A stretch of DNA of 64,000 nt from Tillus elongatus (taxonomy: Eukaryota; Arthropoda; Insecta; Coleoptera; Cleridae): NCBI GenBank assembly GCA_964006375.1, contig OZ023265.1, forward strand, positions 166,186,118-166,250,117, read 5' to 3'. The notes below the pieces were generated by a model. That model saw only the letters and a list, made by a program, of their open reading frames with translations. It did not search any database and was not told the DNA's origin. Below are positions 15,346-30,065 of the stretch, one piece after another; position 1 is the first letter of the stretch; each line of letters begins with the position of its first letter. A program made the translations under genes and the position numbers.

Positions 15346-17597
15346 GATACAGGCTGGCCCACCACATACGCCACGGTGAAAAATAAGGTTCACGTACTCC
15401 AATGATCCTTATACTTATCTATTACGGTTTCCCAGATATCTTGATTTGTCGACGAATGTAAGGTTTTCGAAAAAAAATCCTATCTCCATTGTCAGATGAT
15501 ATCGTAAAAAAACTCACTAGCTTTTGATGCGCGAATTGCGATATCTCCGCGAAACGTATTCCTGTTGGTCTATTTAAAATAATATCGTAAAACTGTTGTT
15601 TTTTATTAGATTTTATAAATGTATTTTATTAGTTTTTGTGTCCACCCAGTTAGACACGCTCTAAATGTCTTCTCTACTTTTAAGTTTGTGTAGCCCCAAT
15701 GTTAAGTAAGCCCCCCCCCCCCCCCTTATTATACTCACTTAGAATGTGGTTATATATGTAATATGAAAATTAAAAAGAAGTGAAACAGCAAGTGAATTTA
15801 TTTACTTTGGTGCTGTATTCGATATTATCTGAAAAAGAAATTATAGGCGACGAAGTGGAATGTAATTCGGTAAATTTACAGTTTACTACACAGAGGGTTT
15901 TTAGAAATTTTCTTTCAGAAACATGCTTAGAACCCTCCTTGGATGCACAAGCCGCAAGGAAAATTTGTTGCAAACTACCCGCAAGGAAGTTAAGGAACCA
16001 AGAATGCATAGGGGTGTTGGGCAGGGAGGAAATATGAGCGGAAAATGCCATTTAGTCGGACTTTGAAGAGATGCGTTTTTCACATTTTTCAGCAATACCT
16101 CATTTAAACCCTGTCTGCCCCGAATAACACCCATATTCGCCCAGGTCCAGTAACTTTCTTGGAGGTTGCTCTCAAGAAATTTTTCTTGTGCTTTATGTTT
16201 TGAAAGTAGTTGTATGCATGTATAAGAGGAAGGAGAACCCCCCGCGTTTTTGAGTGAGGGGACAGAAACCTTCTTTGCCCTGGGGGTTCTTCTTCCCCTT
16301 CTGCATGCATACAATCACCCTCAATGCATGAACCACGTATATTTTTTTATGTTTAGCTTTCTGGTGTATTTTTTGTTGAGTATATTTCCTGCTTATCAAT
16401 TGTTTTGTTTGAGTTTTGTATCGAAATGACTGTATAAATATTTATGTTAGAGATCATGTTTTTACTTGCCCTTCTTTGCCCTATTTTTTACTGTTCCTAA
16501 TTAAATAAAGTATTGTTTTATAACTTTTAATATAAGGCTAAATCACGATAATATATTATTCTTATGAAATTCGCTACCATAACGTACTTGCCGGGTCCCG
16601 AACATTTCTTTATTTTATTTTGACATTTGGAGAAACAATAGTGCACAGATTTCCTACGTTTTGAACAAGATCTCATTTTTGTTTAAAACGCCTGAATAAC
16701 TTTGTCACCTTTGAGTCTGAAATTATACTTTTCAGCAGACATTTTAGCGAATTTTTATCAAAAAAAAATCGACAATAGAGAGGTATCGATGGTGAGCCTT
16801 TGCAAATTTTTTTGCTAAGCTGCAAATTTACCGAAAATTTAATTTTTATTTACAAACGGAATGCATCTATGAAATGATAGGTGGCAGGTAAGTATTTTTC
16901 CAATTAATCGCTTGAATGATCGGTTTTAATCAACTCAATCGAATCAGTTTCTGCAAACAAAATAACAAAAAAGGTTTTTTAAAACAAATTTGTAATTATC
17001 TGTGAAGCTCATTGTGTTTATTTTTAAATTTAGTATCCACGCTGCTTTTATATAGGTTTTACTATGTTTCAAAACTGAAGATTATAATTTAATGGGAAAT
17101 TGGATTATCAACATTTTAGATATTTTTATGAAAATTCGCTACCATAACGCTCTTAAACTCTTTTCAACACCTATTTACTATTGATGTATCCATACTTTTT
17201 GAAAATGAAATAAATATAAATACAAAATTTTGAAATTAAAATGTTAATAATTTAACCTAAACATCTGTTTATATAATTTTAACTATGTATGTACTTTGTA
17301 GTACCTACCTAGATACTATGAGTACTTACGGTATTAATTTGAGGTAGGTATATTTCTTGTAATAGCTACCAGTGATTCTGTATAGAGTTCACTAGGTAAT
17401 ACATACCATACAATCTACATGCCGTTTACCTATCACTTTCACATTTGTTTGATTGAATGTTACAATCATAATATACTACTACAGTCATTTTGTTCAAGTT
17501 AAGTTAGAATTAAAAGTTGGGATATTCTTTACGTACTATTTATATTAACCTTAGAATATAGGTAACCAGTTGTTTCATATCATAAGATCCTAATAAG
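15346..17597. other. Unannotated AT-rich interval with minor repeats
   Basis: No protein domain seen. It contains a run of 15 C residues (15,711-15,725), an imperfect ~100-bp hairpin (16,212-16,312) and fragments of the TA-cored family: TTCGCTACCATAACG at 16,569 and 17,130, and GGTATCGATGGTGAG near 16,785. Confidence 0.5.
16212..16312. repeat. Imperfect inverted repeat (hairpin)
   Basis: The left arm TGTATGCATG ... AGGAAGGAGAACCCCCC pairs with the right arm GGGGGTTCTTCTTCCCC ... GCATGCATACA around a ~35-nt loop. It could fold into a ~30-bp stem. No gene context explains it. Confidence 0.5.
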
Positions 17598-17605
17598 GTA
17601 TTAGC
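17598..17605. repeat. Left target-site duplication GTATTAGC
   Basis: The same 8 bp recurs at 18,417-18,424 immediately after the element. Confidence 0.8.
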
Positions 17606-18416
17606 TAGTGCTGTGAGAATACGTAATAAAATATTCGTCGAATCCGAGTATTGGAATATTCGTACTAATCCGAATATCTCTGGCAGCCTAATATGTAATA
17701 CCAAGTCGTATATAGTAAATAGAGTGTACATGTACGATACAAAATTTTTATGATACGTAATACGGAATCTTGTATAGTAAACAGAGTGTATGTGTACGAT
17801 AAAAAATCTCTATAAGCTATAAGCCGAATGACGTATACTGCAGGGTCAGCCAGCCAATAACAGCAATAACAGAATAAAACGGATTCGGTATTCGTAAACC
17901 TGCTTAACCTCTACGTACCCCGTCCCCGCAATATTGTATAAGGGTAATCTAACTTTTTCTTATATTCCTGGATTGAGATGTATTCTATTCCGCTATATCC
18001 TGCTTATCTATTTTTAATTTTGTCAATTAAAAATAGAAGTTGAATTTAAAACAAATGTTTTTTGCTGATGCATACATTTTTATTAATAAAAGTGAAACAA
18101 TGAACACCACATAATCTTTTTGGTTTAGTTATTGGTCACCATTATATTTTATTAATTACAAAATACTTATCCTATATATTTGTAAAAATACCTTGGTATT
18201 CCCTGGAAAATAATAATAAAACAAAGTTATATTTAGCACGTGTACGTTATTATTATTACTTATTACTATACATCTACGACTCAATCCCATACCACGCTAG
18301 ATATAAATATAACATACCCTTTTTAATGTGAAAACGTAATCGGCTGATTAATCCGAATATTATTTTATATGAGTCCGTATCATCCGAATATCAAAATCCG
18401 AATGTTTACAACGCTG
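17606..18416. mobile_element. hAT-like non-autonomous element, 811 bp, with 8-bp target duplication
   Basis: Left end TAGTGCTGTGAGAATA. The right end read inward is CAGCGTTGTAAACATT. The two match at most positions (CAGNG-like start) and are flanked by perfect GTATTAGC duplications. Subterminal regions carry repeated AATATTCG/CGAATATT motifs on both sides, which looks like clustered binding sites. No transposase reading frame is visible. Confidence 0.75.
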
Positions 18417-18424
18417 GTATTAGC
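18417..18424. repeat. Right target-site duplication GTATTAGC
   Basis: Perfect direct copy of 17,598-17,605. Confidence 0.8.
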
Positions 18425-18517
18425 AATTAGTATCAGCTGAGTCGATTTCCAGATTATGCGATGCGCAGAGCGTGCACGCTTCTCTGTGACAAATAGCTAC
18501 GTGTGGTCAGACTAAAC

Positions 18518-18568
<51 letters not shown>

Positions 18569-19029
18569 TTTTAATTTTAAATACCGTGAACGTGAAGAAT
18601 GGGAAGCTTTATATTTATACATAATGAAACGTCGTTCTAGACTGCTTTTAAACAAATTGAATCACTGTCATTAAATATTTTATTTATTAGTATACATTCT
18701 CATCTTAATATTTAGCGCTTTTGGACGCAAACTCTGTCCCGGTATTGGGAAATAAGTGGTCCAAGGTTGACAGTTTAGAAAATTGTTAGTTAACCAGCTC
18801 TATCTATAAAATTTTGTGTAAACTAGAGTTGTTGTGACAACATACTATCTAGTCCTGCACCGAGATGGCGTCCCTGTCGTATCTCTCACAATGTCAGACT
18901 TTTTGTAATAACTTCCATTATTTAGATTTTTATCTACGATTTATTTAAATAGCAGAGCAGTACACATAACGTCATATGTCTTTGTCCAACATTGTAGATA
19001 TTGCATTAAAGATTCTGAAGTGATGTCGA
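18425..19029. other. Unannotated interval with a (GA)n microsatellite
   Basis: Contains ~44 bp of GA dinucleotides at 18,521-18,564. Nothing else is recognisable. Confidence 0.5.
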
Positions 19030-19540
<511 letters not shown>

Positions 19541-20344
19541 AAATAATGTGCAGGTGCAAAAATCTTGATGGCTATAGCTAATAAGTATATGTTTTAATAT
19601 CAAACGAGATCGCAAATAGGTGTAATTTCTAAATTCTGTAGTAGCATTGTGTAAAATTAGCATAACGTGAACGTGTTTTAGAGCAAAAAAAAACCTTCGT
19701 AACATTGCGACCGTAGTGTAACAAAAGGTAAACCAAATGCCGGCGTGTCCCAGACAGAAGAAAGGGGACAGGGGAATGAATGTGTGAAACAGCTGAAAAC
19801 TCACTTAATTCCAGAGTTTTAGTCACTTTATGTCTCTTCGGCTTCGTCAGGTTTACACACACAACGTAGAGATAGGTCAGTGTGGATTTATTTTTGTGTC
19901 TCGCTAATGTTGAACCGTCTGTGCCTCTGTTTCTATAAATTTCTAAACTGGAATTGAGTTCCACATATCTCACATAATCCTAGGTTAGGTCGTTGCCACT
20001 AACAAGATCATGATTACGTTCCCGGTTATTTTAGTTTAACAGTAAACAGAAAATACAACAGAGGTGTCTAAAAATATGGGGGTTCCCTATTGTTTCATCT
20101 AATATAAAGAAATACCATTAAGTACTGGTGAACATTTTATTAAAAACTTCTGGACGTAGCAAGTGCATTATAACAGTGAATTTTCACAAGAATTGTACAC
20201 TATTAGTAACGTATATTATTAAAACTAATTATTTAAATTTAAATGAACCTTGGAGATCGGTTTTAGAGATCCCAGTAAGCAATGATTTAAGGAAATTTCT
20301 ATTTTCTATGGAGATAGAAAATTAAAATTTGGTACATATATGTA
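19541..20344. other. Unannotated interval; fragment of TA-cored family end module at 20,141-20,200
   Basis: No domain recognised on either strand. CTGGACGTAGCAAGTGCATT at about 20,148 is the end module of the TA-cored family, truncated. Confidence 0.45.
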
Positions 20345-21125
20345 AGTGTCCGATGTCCCCTGTGGGTCCGGGAACTAACTAAAAGAATAGGCCTAAGGTA
20401 ACTCCTGCCTGTCGTACGAGGCGAGTAATCGGCGTCAAGCAGGTAGGTGGTAGTGGACTTTTCCGTTACGTGATGGTAAATGATTTTTTCACGCCCGAGG
20501 AGGTACCACCGCTTACATCAAGGGGGCGCCGGCATCAAGATTTAACATATCCTTCTCGAATATATGTGTCCTAAATTCTAACCTGAACTTCGTCTACCAT
20601 TTCCTCCAGGCTAATAGGCCCCAACTCCTCTTCCTCGCCGAAACCCAAATTAGTGGCAAAACAGCCACTAATCACCTTAATTTTCCGGGGTATGAGCTCC
20701 TTACTTCCATTAGATTGCATGGAGGCGTGTGCGCATACGTCCGTAGCAATCTAACCTGTATCAGACTCCCCAATTTAGAAGCTGGAAGAATATACATATT
20801 TTACATTACATTACTCTTTCTCAGGGCTGCAACTAAATTCATCTATTGCATTTACCGGTCACCTTCTGACAACAACTTTGTCCAGCTCTTCGACTACCTT
20901 TCTGAAAAAACCGACCATCTGATTTCTGGATATGCTTCCTTCGAGGTCACTATTCTTGGTGACTTCAATGTCCATAATAAGGAATGGTTAGGATCTTCAA
21001 AAACCTATCCACCAGGGAGAGCAGCGGAGGCCTTTGCGGTCAGTAATTCTAAATGGATTTTCATTTAGGAGGCTAGCTGCATGTACTGGTTTCCCTCATT
21101 TAAATTACTCAGTCACATGCCCTTT
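20345..21125 (+). pseudogene. Jockey-type LINE 5' fragment: leader and AP-like endonuclease
   Basis: The leader CTAAGGTAACTCCTGCCTGT is a common LINE 5' untranslated sequence in insects. From about 20,575 the frame reads LNFVYHFLQANRPQLLFLAE, then YELLTSIRLHGGVCAYVRSN, FIYCIYRSPSDNN and ILGDFNVHNKEWLGSS. GDFN-H-W and YRSP are endonuclease/exonuclease/phosphatase-fold motifs of LINE ORF2. The frame ends at 21,068, and sequence similarity stops at about 21,125, where another LINE 3' end abuts in the opposite direction. No RT part follows. Confidence 0.75.
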
Positions 21126-22147
21126 TTTATATTTCAACAACACACCACGAGGGTTTACTGCCTAAATTATATCGTACCGTGGGTGTCGACAAGGAGGAAA
21201 GAGGTAACTTGTTAGGTTAGATTGTGAGTGGTCCATATCGGTCCCTCCACCGCGACCATAAGGTCTATTGTGGCAACTTGTTAATTCTGGACTTGAACGT
21301 TTGGAGGTTCGAAGGAGAAGGAGAAACATGTGCCGGTAAGGAAATCCACAACTTGGAACTCATCGGAACAAAAGAGCGGCATAACAGCATGTTCCATGTC
21401 TGGTGACCTGGACAGTAAAAGGGTGCATTCGCTCTGTTCCCCTGGTAGATCTGTTGGGGGCAGCAGGTGGAGGAACTATGGAAGAAAGCTCCTCTGAGCA
21501 GTGCCCGTGCAGATACCTATAAAAAAGCGAGAGGTCACCAACGGCACGTCGGTGGACAATGGATGGCAACCTTTGGGTGAGGCTAGGGTCACCGATGAGA
21601 TGTATAGCTCTCTTCTGAATTAAGTTCAAAATACCGAGTGTAGAAGTGGCAGCGGCACCCCAGATGTAGGAGAAATATTCGAGGTTTGGCCTTATTTGTG
21701 AAGTATATAAAGTATAGAGATTAGCTGGTGAAAATAGTTGCGAGCCCGGAAGAGGAAACCTAATTTCTTAGCAGCCGCTTCTGCAATTGATGTGACATGT
21801 TGGTGCCAATTGAGATTTCGATCCACAGAAATGCCAACAAGTGAAAAGGACTCATTACTTTGAATCACTTGGTTGTTCATTGTGATAGGTCTAGGGCTGG
21901 TGTATCTCTTATGAGATAGAAAGCAAGACTGAGATTTAGTGGAGATGAATTGTCCAAGATTTCTACTTCCCCAGTCTAATATTTTTTGGAGATACACAGT
22001 GATAGAACCCTCCATGAGTCTGCGATCCTCATTTAATTGGGCTAAAGAGACAGGCTTAGAATATTGTATATTTGAGTGGAGGGTGCTGTCGTCCGCGTAA
22101 CTGTGAACTGGGTTGGATGTGCTAGAGAGGAGGTCATTGATGTGAAT
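21126..22147 (-). pseudogene. Jockey-type LINE 3' fragment (post-YADD C-terminal region)
   Basis: A second copy of the element at 13,668-15,345, 5' truncated just upstream of HSYADDSTLH (about 22,110-22,140 on the minus strand). It keeps SNIQYSKPVSLAQLNEDRRL in frame, where copy 1 has a stop, then LMEGSITVYLQKILDW, VDRNLNWHQHV and a C-terminal stretch QKRAIHLIGDPSLTQRL. The two copies are very similar over ~900 bp. At 21,207-21,275 this copy carries ~60 extra bp bounded by repeated AACTTGTTA. The 3' end coincides with a T-rich run at 21,122-21,130. Confidence 0.8.
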
Positions 22148-22788
22148 CAGTTTTTTATGACAGTTCTATAACTCGTCATCTGTTTTTTCTTGGGAATCAT
22201 CAATACCTTCTGTCACCTGATTCCTCAGGGTCCGATGTTTTTACACAAATTTGTCGTTTCAAAAAAGTTACAGCGTTCTCACAAGCAGATGCATCTTTAA
22301 AATGCATCTGCTTAAAACGAGGATCGAGGCAACTCCATGTTTCTAACAGGAAATATTTTTCAATTTGAAAAAATCTTTTTGCAAATCCAGTTATTAATAC
22401 TTTTTAAGGTGTTTCCCTAGATCCGAGGCTGGACTTATTTGGTCATACTAAGCGCTTAAGCAGTGTAACATCGAAATGACCTTACGAACTGTGATGTACT
22501 TTTTCCCACTTACGTCTCTTGTGATTTTTTCAAGTGGCCTTAGAAGTGGCACGACTTCTTTTCAATTTTCAATTTTTTGGGGTGTCAACATTTCAGGAGC
22601 ATTAATATTATTATTAAATGTAATATTTGTAATTAGAGGTGAAACTTCAATAAATCTTTCAGCCATGTAACATGTGGAATTCCACCTTGTTGATACATCT
22701 AAAATAGGCTTTCTTATATTTCCTTCCAGAATTACTTTCTCTCTTTGTTGCTTGCGTAGCTCGCCAGCTGCTTGTTCATTGATAAAAA
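22148..22788 (-). pseudogene. hAT transposase fragment, BED/ZBED type
   Basis: Read on the minus strand from 22,788: NEQAAGELRKQQRERVILEG, then PILDVSTRWNSTCYMAERFI, INAPEMLTPQKIENWKEVV, LLRPLEKITRDVSGKKYITV and KVISMLHCLS. These are the central blocks of BED-finger hAT transposases (DVSTRWNSTYYM and LRPLE-TR-SGE-Y-TVSKVIP). After HCLS an in-frame stop appears and later parts (SPASDLGKHLKK) are decayed. The zinc finger and dimerisation domain are missing: the right side is cut by a TA-cored repeat and the left side by a LINE. Confidence 0.8.
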
Positions 22789-23860
22789 ACTATGGACGCA
22801 GCAAGTGCGTTATGGAAGTGAATTTTCATAAAAATGTTTTTAATTACAAATATATCTCTCTAATGTGAGCATGCATCAATTTGGTTACCGGTATAACCTA
22901 TATAGTAGGAACAATGTAACCTATTTGATCAAAATAATTATTTGAAAATGTACAAAATTTTTCCGAAAATAAACTTTAAATCTTTTCGAGGAAACTGGTC
23001 TTCTAGCCAATGAACCTTAGGTTAATAGCAATTGAGTTATTGAAATTTGATACATTTAATGAAAATTCGCAACCAAAACGCCATTGCTGCGTTCATGCAA
23101 AAATTTTCCGAAAATAAAGTTAAATGTTGGTTTCCTAACCAACAAAACTTACGTTAGTAGCAAATTGAGTTATTGAAATTTGAAGGATTTAATGAAAATT
23201 TGCTACCAAAACGCACTTATTGCATCCAGTTTTTTCTTCTTACAAACATGCATCATATTTCGATAAAAAATGTTAAAATGCAGTAACGAATTTGTTCTAC
23301 GAAAATTAGCTAAAAATTATAGACCGTTAAACCATAAACTTCACCAAACCTACAGCGAAAGCATCAACTTAACTAAACCGACAGCCTAAGCATAACAGAA
23401 AAGGTCTATTTGAAATGAATTTTCTGTAAATATTTTAGTAAAAAACTTAAAGGTTCGCAGAACACTCTTCTTGCAAGATTTTCTTTTCACAATCCGTATT
23501 TGTTTCACGCTCTTAGCCTAAACATTGCCAATTTTGACGTTTTAAATTGCGAGTTTGACTTTTTGAGGAAAACTCCAAAATTTGTTTCTTTAGCTGCCCG
23601 TAACTTTTTTGTCCTTCAACTTAGAGATCTAGATTTTGGTACATGGTTCACTCTTTATAATACAAATAGGCATACCAAATTTGGTTCCCCTAACTTTGTT
23701 TTTCGGAGATATAAATTTTTTTAGAAAATAAAACACAAAATTTTCCGGAAAAACCTGGTCCGATTTTCCTGGCTAACAAATTTATCCAAGCCACTTGCAA
23801 AAGGAAGGTACTCACCAAATTTCATCAAGATCGGTCTATTATTTATTTTTTGAGTTATTG

Positions 23861-23865
<5 letters not shown>

Positions 23866-23933
<68 letters not shown>
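23866..23933. repeat. (TA)n microsatellite
   Basis: About 68 bp of TA dinucleotides, the core of copy 4a. Confidence 0.97.
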
Positions 23934-23939
<6 letters not shown>

Positions 23940-24518
23940 TGTAGACAATTTGTTTTCGTATCTTGCATAATAACAGATATATTGAACTTTAAAGATTTTT
24001 TACGAAAATTCGACAAAAATGATATACCATTAACCGATAAACTCTATAGCCAACACTACCGCCACAGTATCAGAGAAAGGGTCTATTTGAAATGAATTTT
24101 CTGGGAATATTTTAGTAAAATGAAGGACATTGACGATTGAAACTACGACTTCAGGGTTTGTAAAACATTAGTTTCAGGTTCATTGCCTAAATATTACCAA
24201 TTTGGACATTTTAAATCGCGACTTTGACGTTTTTAGGAAAACCGACATTTAATTTTCTTCAAATGCCTGTAACTTTTTTGTCCTTTAGCTTACAAAGCTA
24301 AATTTTGGTAGGTAACTTACATATAATATAAACCTGCGCACCACCCTTACTTTGTTAATTCCGGAGATATAATTTTTTTTCGAAAGAAAACACAAAATTT
24401 TTCGGGAAAACCTCGGCGGATTTTCCTAGCTAACGAACTTATCCAAGCCACTTGCGAAATGAAGGTACTGACCAAGTTTAATCAAAATCGGTCCATTATT
24501 TTTTTAGTTATAGGTGTG

Positions 24519-24522
<4 letters not shown>

Positions 24523-24583
<61 letters not shown>
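24523..24583. repeat. (TA)n microsatellite
   Basis: About 60 bp of TA dinucleotides, the core of copy 4b. Confidence 0.97.
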
Positions 24584-24586
<3 letters not shown>

Positions 24587-24715
24587 ATATAAAGTCTGAA
24601 ACCGACCTCGGATTTGGGTTCCAGGAGTCCTAAATAGCGCTCATTTGAGGAATTTTTTTCAAAATTCAAAAGTCGGGATTTCCTCATTAGTGATTTTTTT
24701 AAAAGAAAATTCACT

Positions 24716-27309
<2,594 letters not shown>

Positions 27310-27382
<73 letters not shown>
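27310..27382. repeat. (TA)n microsatellite
   Basis: About 73 bp of TA dinucleotides, the right flank of the hAT element. Confidence 0.97.
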
Positions 27383-27387
<5 letters not shown>

Positions 27388-28496
27388 TAGCTGTTGCCCG
27401 CGACTTCGTCGTCGTGGAATTCAGTAATAAGAACCATATTTTTCAGGCTGTATAGGCCTACTATAGTCATAAATACGTTACAAACTGACATACATATACA
27501 GGGTGTTTCCAATTGATGCGAAAAATTTCACAGGGTGTTGCTTTGGCGAAAAATAAGGGGTGTCTTTTTTATAAAGTTTTTCTTGAAACCCCTTCTCCTC
27601 TAAGTTACCGCCCTTTGAAATTTTGGCAAAAAAATTGTTTTCATTAAATGTCTCCGTTATGGAATAAATTAAAAAAAACGAAATTTTGCAGATGCATAAG
27701 GCTAACAAAATGACAGTTTTAAAAGGATTTTATAACCCTATAATGTTATCACAAGAGGGTGAAAAAAAACTACCCTTACATTATTTTTTATCAGTACTTT
27801 ATTGTGTACCCTTTTCTATTAAAAAAAAAGATTTACAAAGAAGGGATCATTTAGAACCTTTTTTATGTCTCGACATTTTCTCATAAAATTGTTAGTTTCA
27901 TCACAAAAAAATAAAATATTACTCAGATCGATGTCACATGAATTTACAGAGTTATTTTATGTTTTTGTGATGAAACTAACAATTGTATGAGAAAATGTTA
28001 AGATATAAAAAAGTTGCTAAATGAATCCTTCTTTCTTAATCATTTCTTTTAATAGAAAATGGTTACACAATAAAAAGTACTGATAAAAAATAATGTAAGG
28101 GTAGGTTTTTTCATCCTCTTGTGATAACATTATAGGGTTATAAAATCCTTTTCAAACTGTCATTTTGTTAGCCTTATGCATCTGCAAAATTTTGTTTTTT
28201 TAAATTATTCCATAACGGAGAAATTTAATGAAAACTTTTTTTGCCAAAATTTCAAAGGGCTGTAACTTGGAGGAGAAGGGGTTTTAAGAAAAACTTTATA
28301 GAAAAGACACCCCTTATTTTTCTCCATAGAATCACCCTGTAAAATTTTTCGCATCAATTTAGAAACACCCTGTATAAACTAAATATAAAACCACGGTTAA
28401 TATTGCAGAAGAAGCAACTCAAAATTTCAGGTCAGCGGTGAAAAAAATATGAAAAAACTAACAAAATATTTTTAATAATATATCTATATATACGTT
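27383..28496 (+). mobile_element. Insect dispersed element fragment with GCTGTTGCCCGCGACTTCGT head, split by a MITE
   Basis: The head (27,388-27,420) is of the same widespread insect type as the element at 7196. The foldback MITE at 27,499-28,372 interrupts it, and only ~120 bp (28,375-28,496) continue beyond. No coding potential. Confidence 0.45.
27499..28372. mobile_element. Foldback MITE, 874 bp, TA target duplication
   Basis: It begins CAGGGTGTTTCCAATTGATG and ends with the inverse TCAATTTAGAAACACCCTG. TA precedes and follows. The arms are complementary over ~400 bp each (for example ATGCATAAGGCTAACAAAATG at ~27,690 against CATTTTGTTAGCCTTATGCAT at ~28,160), with a ~40-bp loop near 27,935. 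The arm-to-arm match is high. A TA duplication suggests Tc1/mariner-type mobilisation. There is no transposase inside. A shorter relative lies at 5236-5526. Confidence 0.85.
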
Positions 28497-28552
28497 TTGA
28501 GTGAATTTTCTTAAAAAAAATCATTAATGAGGAGATCCAGACTTTTGAAAAA

Positions 28553-28644
<92 letters not shown>

Positions 28645-29690
28645 CACACCGATATCCAAAATAAAGGGCTGATATTGATAAAATTTGGCGAATATCTTCC
28701 TTTTGCAAGTGGCTTGGATAAGTTCGTAGGTAGAAAAATCGGCCCAGGTTTTTCCGGAAAATTTTGTGTTTTCTTTCTAAAAAAAATTTACATCTTCGTA
28801 AATAACAAAGTAAGGGCAACCAAATTTGGTACACTGGTTTATATCATTATATGTAAATTACCCTCCTAGCTCTGTACGTTAAAAGACAAGAAGTGAGAGG
28901 CATTAAAAAAAAAAGAGTTTTCCTCAAAACGTCAAGGTCGCGATTTAAAACGTCAAAATTGGCAACATTTAGGCAAAGAACTTGAAACCAATACGGGCTA
29001 TGGAAACAAAATGTCTCAAAAAGAATGTTTTGTAAACCCTGAAGTCTTAGCTTTAACCGTCATTGTCCTTCATTATACTAAAATATTTCCAGAAAATTCA
29101 TTTCAAATAGACCCTTTCTCTGATGCTTTGGCAGTAGTCTTAGCTATAGAGTTTATCGTTTATTGGTATATAGTTTTTATCGAATTTTCGTAAAAAATCA
29201 ATAAATCTCAATATATACGTTATTATACAAGATACGAAAAAAATTATATACATTAATTATAGGGTGTCTTGAGCTACATCTTCAAAAAATATTTTTACAA
29301 TCACAGCGTGGCCCATAAGTCGTTGGTGATACACAATTTCTTTTTTTTTTAATCGAACACGCCTTATGTTATTGCATTTTTCATCGAAATATAATGCATG
29401 CTTGTAAGAAAAGAAATTCTGCACACAGAAAGTGCGTTATGATAGCGAATTTTCATTAAATGCTTCAGATTTGAATAGCTCAATTTGCTATTAACCTATA
29501 AGGTTGACCAAGAAATCAGTTTTTTTCCGGAACACTTTAAGTTTGCCTTGGGAAATTGTTGTATATTTTCAAACACAAAAGTTATGACACATTGTTTCTA
29601 CTATATAGGTTTACTGGTAACCAAATATTAAAAAAAACATTTTAATGAAAATTCACTACCATAACGCACTTGCTGCGTCTAGACTTTTTA
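28497..29690 (+). mobile_element. TA-cored dispersed repeat, copy 5 (full length, 1.2 kb)
   Basis: The best reference copy of the family. It holds the left palindrome, left block, TA core, central block with CACACCGATATCCAAAATAA and AGGGCAACCAAATTTGGTAC, then AAACGTCAAAATTGGCAACA (28,950), CTTGAAACCAATACGGGC, GTGTCTTGAGCTACATC, and an end module with ~40-bp inverted ends (29,427-29,686). The segment at 28,950 is the uninterrupted counterpart of the site occupied by the 23-kb foldback. Its right end abuts the last codons of the helicase ORF, so the repeat inserted into or next to the helicase element at an A/T run. Confidence 0.8.
28556..28640. repeat. (TA)n microsatellite
   Basis: About 85 bp of TA dinucleotides, the core of copy 5. 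Confidence 0.97.
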
Positions 29691-29968
29691 CTATTTTAGA
29701 GGGCGGTGTTAGTAAAATCAGGCTATGGGCTGAGTTCACACGCGAACACGCTACGTAAAATTGGCCATGGGAGAAACAGTCCTGTATTAAGTCAACTTCT
29801 GCGAATTTTAGAGTTTGCCCCTGTGACTTATTAATTGTCACAACAAAGCGTACTTTCAGGGGAAACTGCGGTCGCTTGAATTCAAAAGGGAATCAAAGGG
29901 ATACGCCGAATAATGACAATTTCTCCTTGAGCAGACCCAGTTATAATAGTCGCCTCTACTACAGTACC

Positions 29969-29980
29969 ATGCAAAGCTTT
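29969..29980. repeat. Left 12-bp target duplication ATGCAAAGCTTT
   Basis: Identical to 31,172-31,183. It lies inside a helicase codon stretch (K-A-L-H on the minus strand). Confidence 0.85.
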
Positions 29981-30004
29981 TTAAGACTATATGCATTCTC
30001 GCAA

Positions 30005-30065
30005 CAATTAGAACCGTAGACCGGTTTCGCTCTCATTAGAGCTCTTCAGTACGTCATACTAATTG
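30005..30065 (-). ncRNA. Hammerhead-ribozyme-like core, element 1, minus-strand copy
   Basis: Reverse complement reads CAATTAG, CTGAAGA, the GCTCT/AGAGC hairpin, GAAA, the ACCG/CGGT hairpin, then CTAATTG. All conserved boxes are present. See 30,612-30,672 for the detailed reading. Confidence 0.55.

Larger units (their letters stand above)
22789..24715 (-). mobile_element. Two overlapping TA-cored dispersed repeats (copies 4a and 4b)
   Basis: The end module starts GGACGCAGCAAGTGCGTTAT at 22,794 and its inverted end occurs near 23,080. A second, partial end module (AATTTGCTACCAAAACGCAC) follows at about 23,200. The central block and (TA)n come next (to 23,933). A second partial central block (23,934-24,522) with its own (TA)n and left block ends at 24,715. 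The duplication suggests insertion of one copy into another, or unequal exchange between TA cores. Confidence 0.65.

Noticed and set aside
15711..15725. Run of 15 C residues as a G-quadruplex or regulatory site
   Set aside because: A single homopolymer run without a promoter or gene nearby; its length is also prone to sequencing error.
15780..16399. Overlapping open frames of 68-137 codons on both strands
   Set aside because: No recognisable domain, and frames overlap on both strands in low-complexity sequence and the local hairpin.
20345..22147. Twin-priming inversion of a single Jockey insertion
   Set aside because: The inverted 5' segment lies beyond the 3' end of the other fragment rather than on its 5' side.
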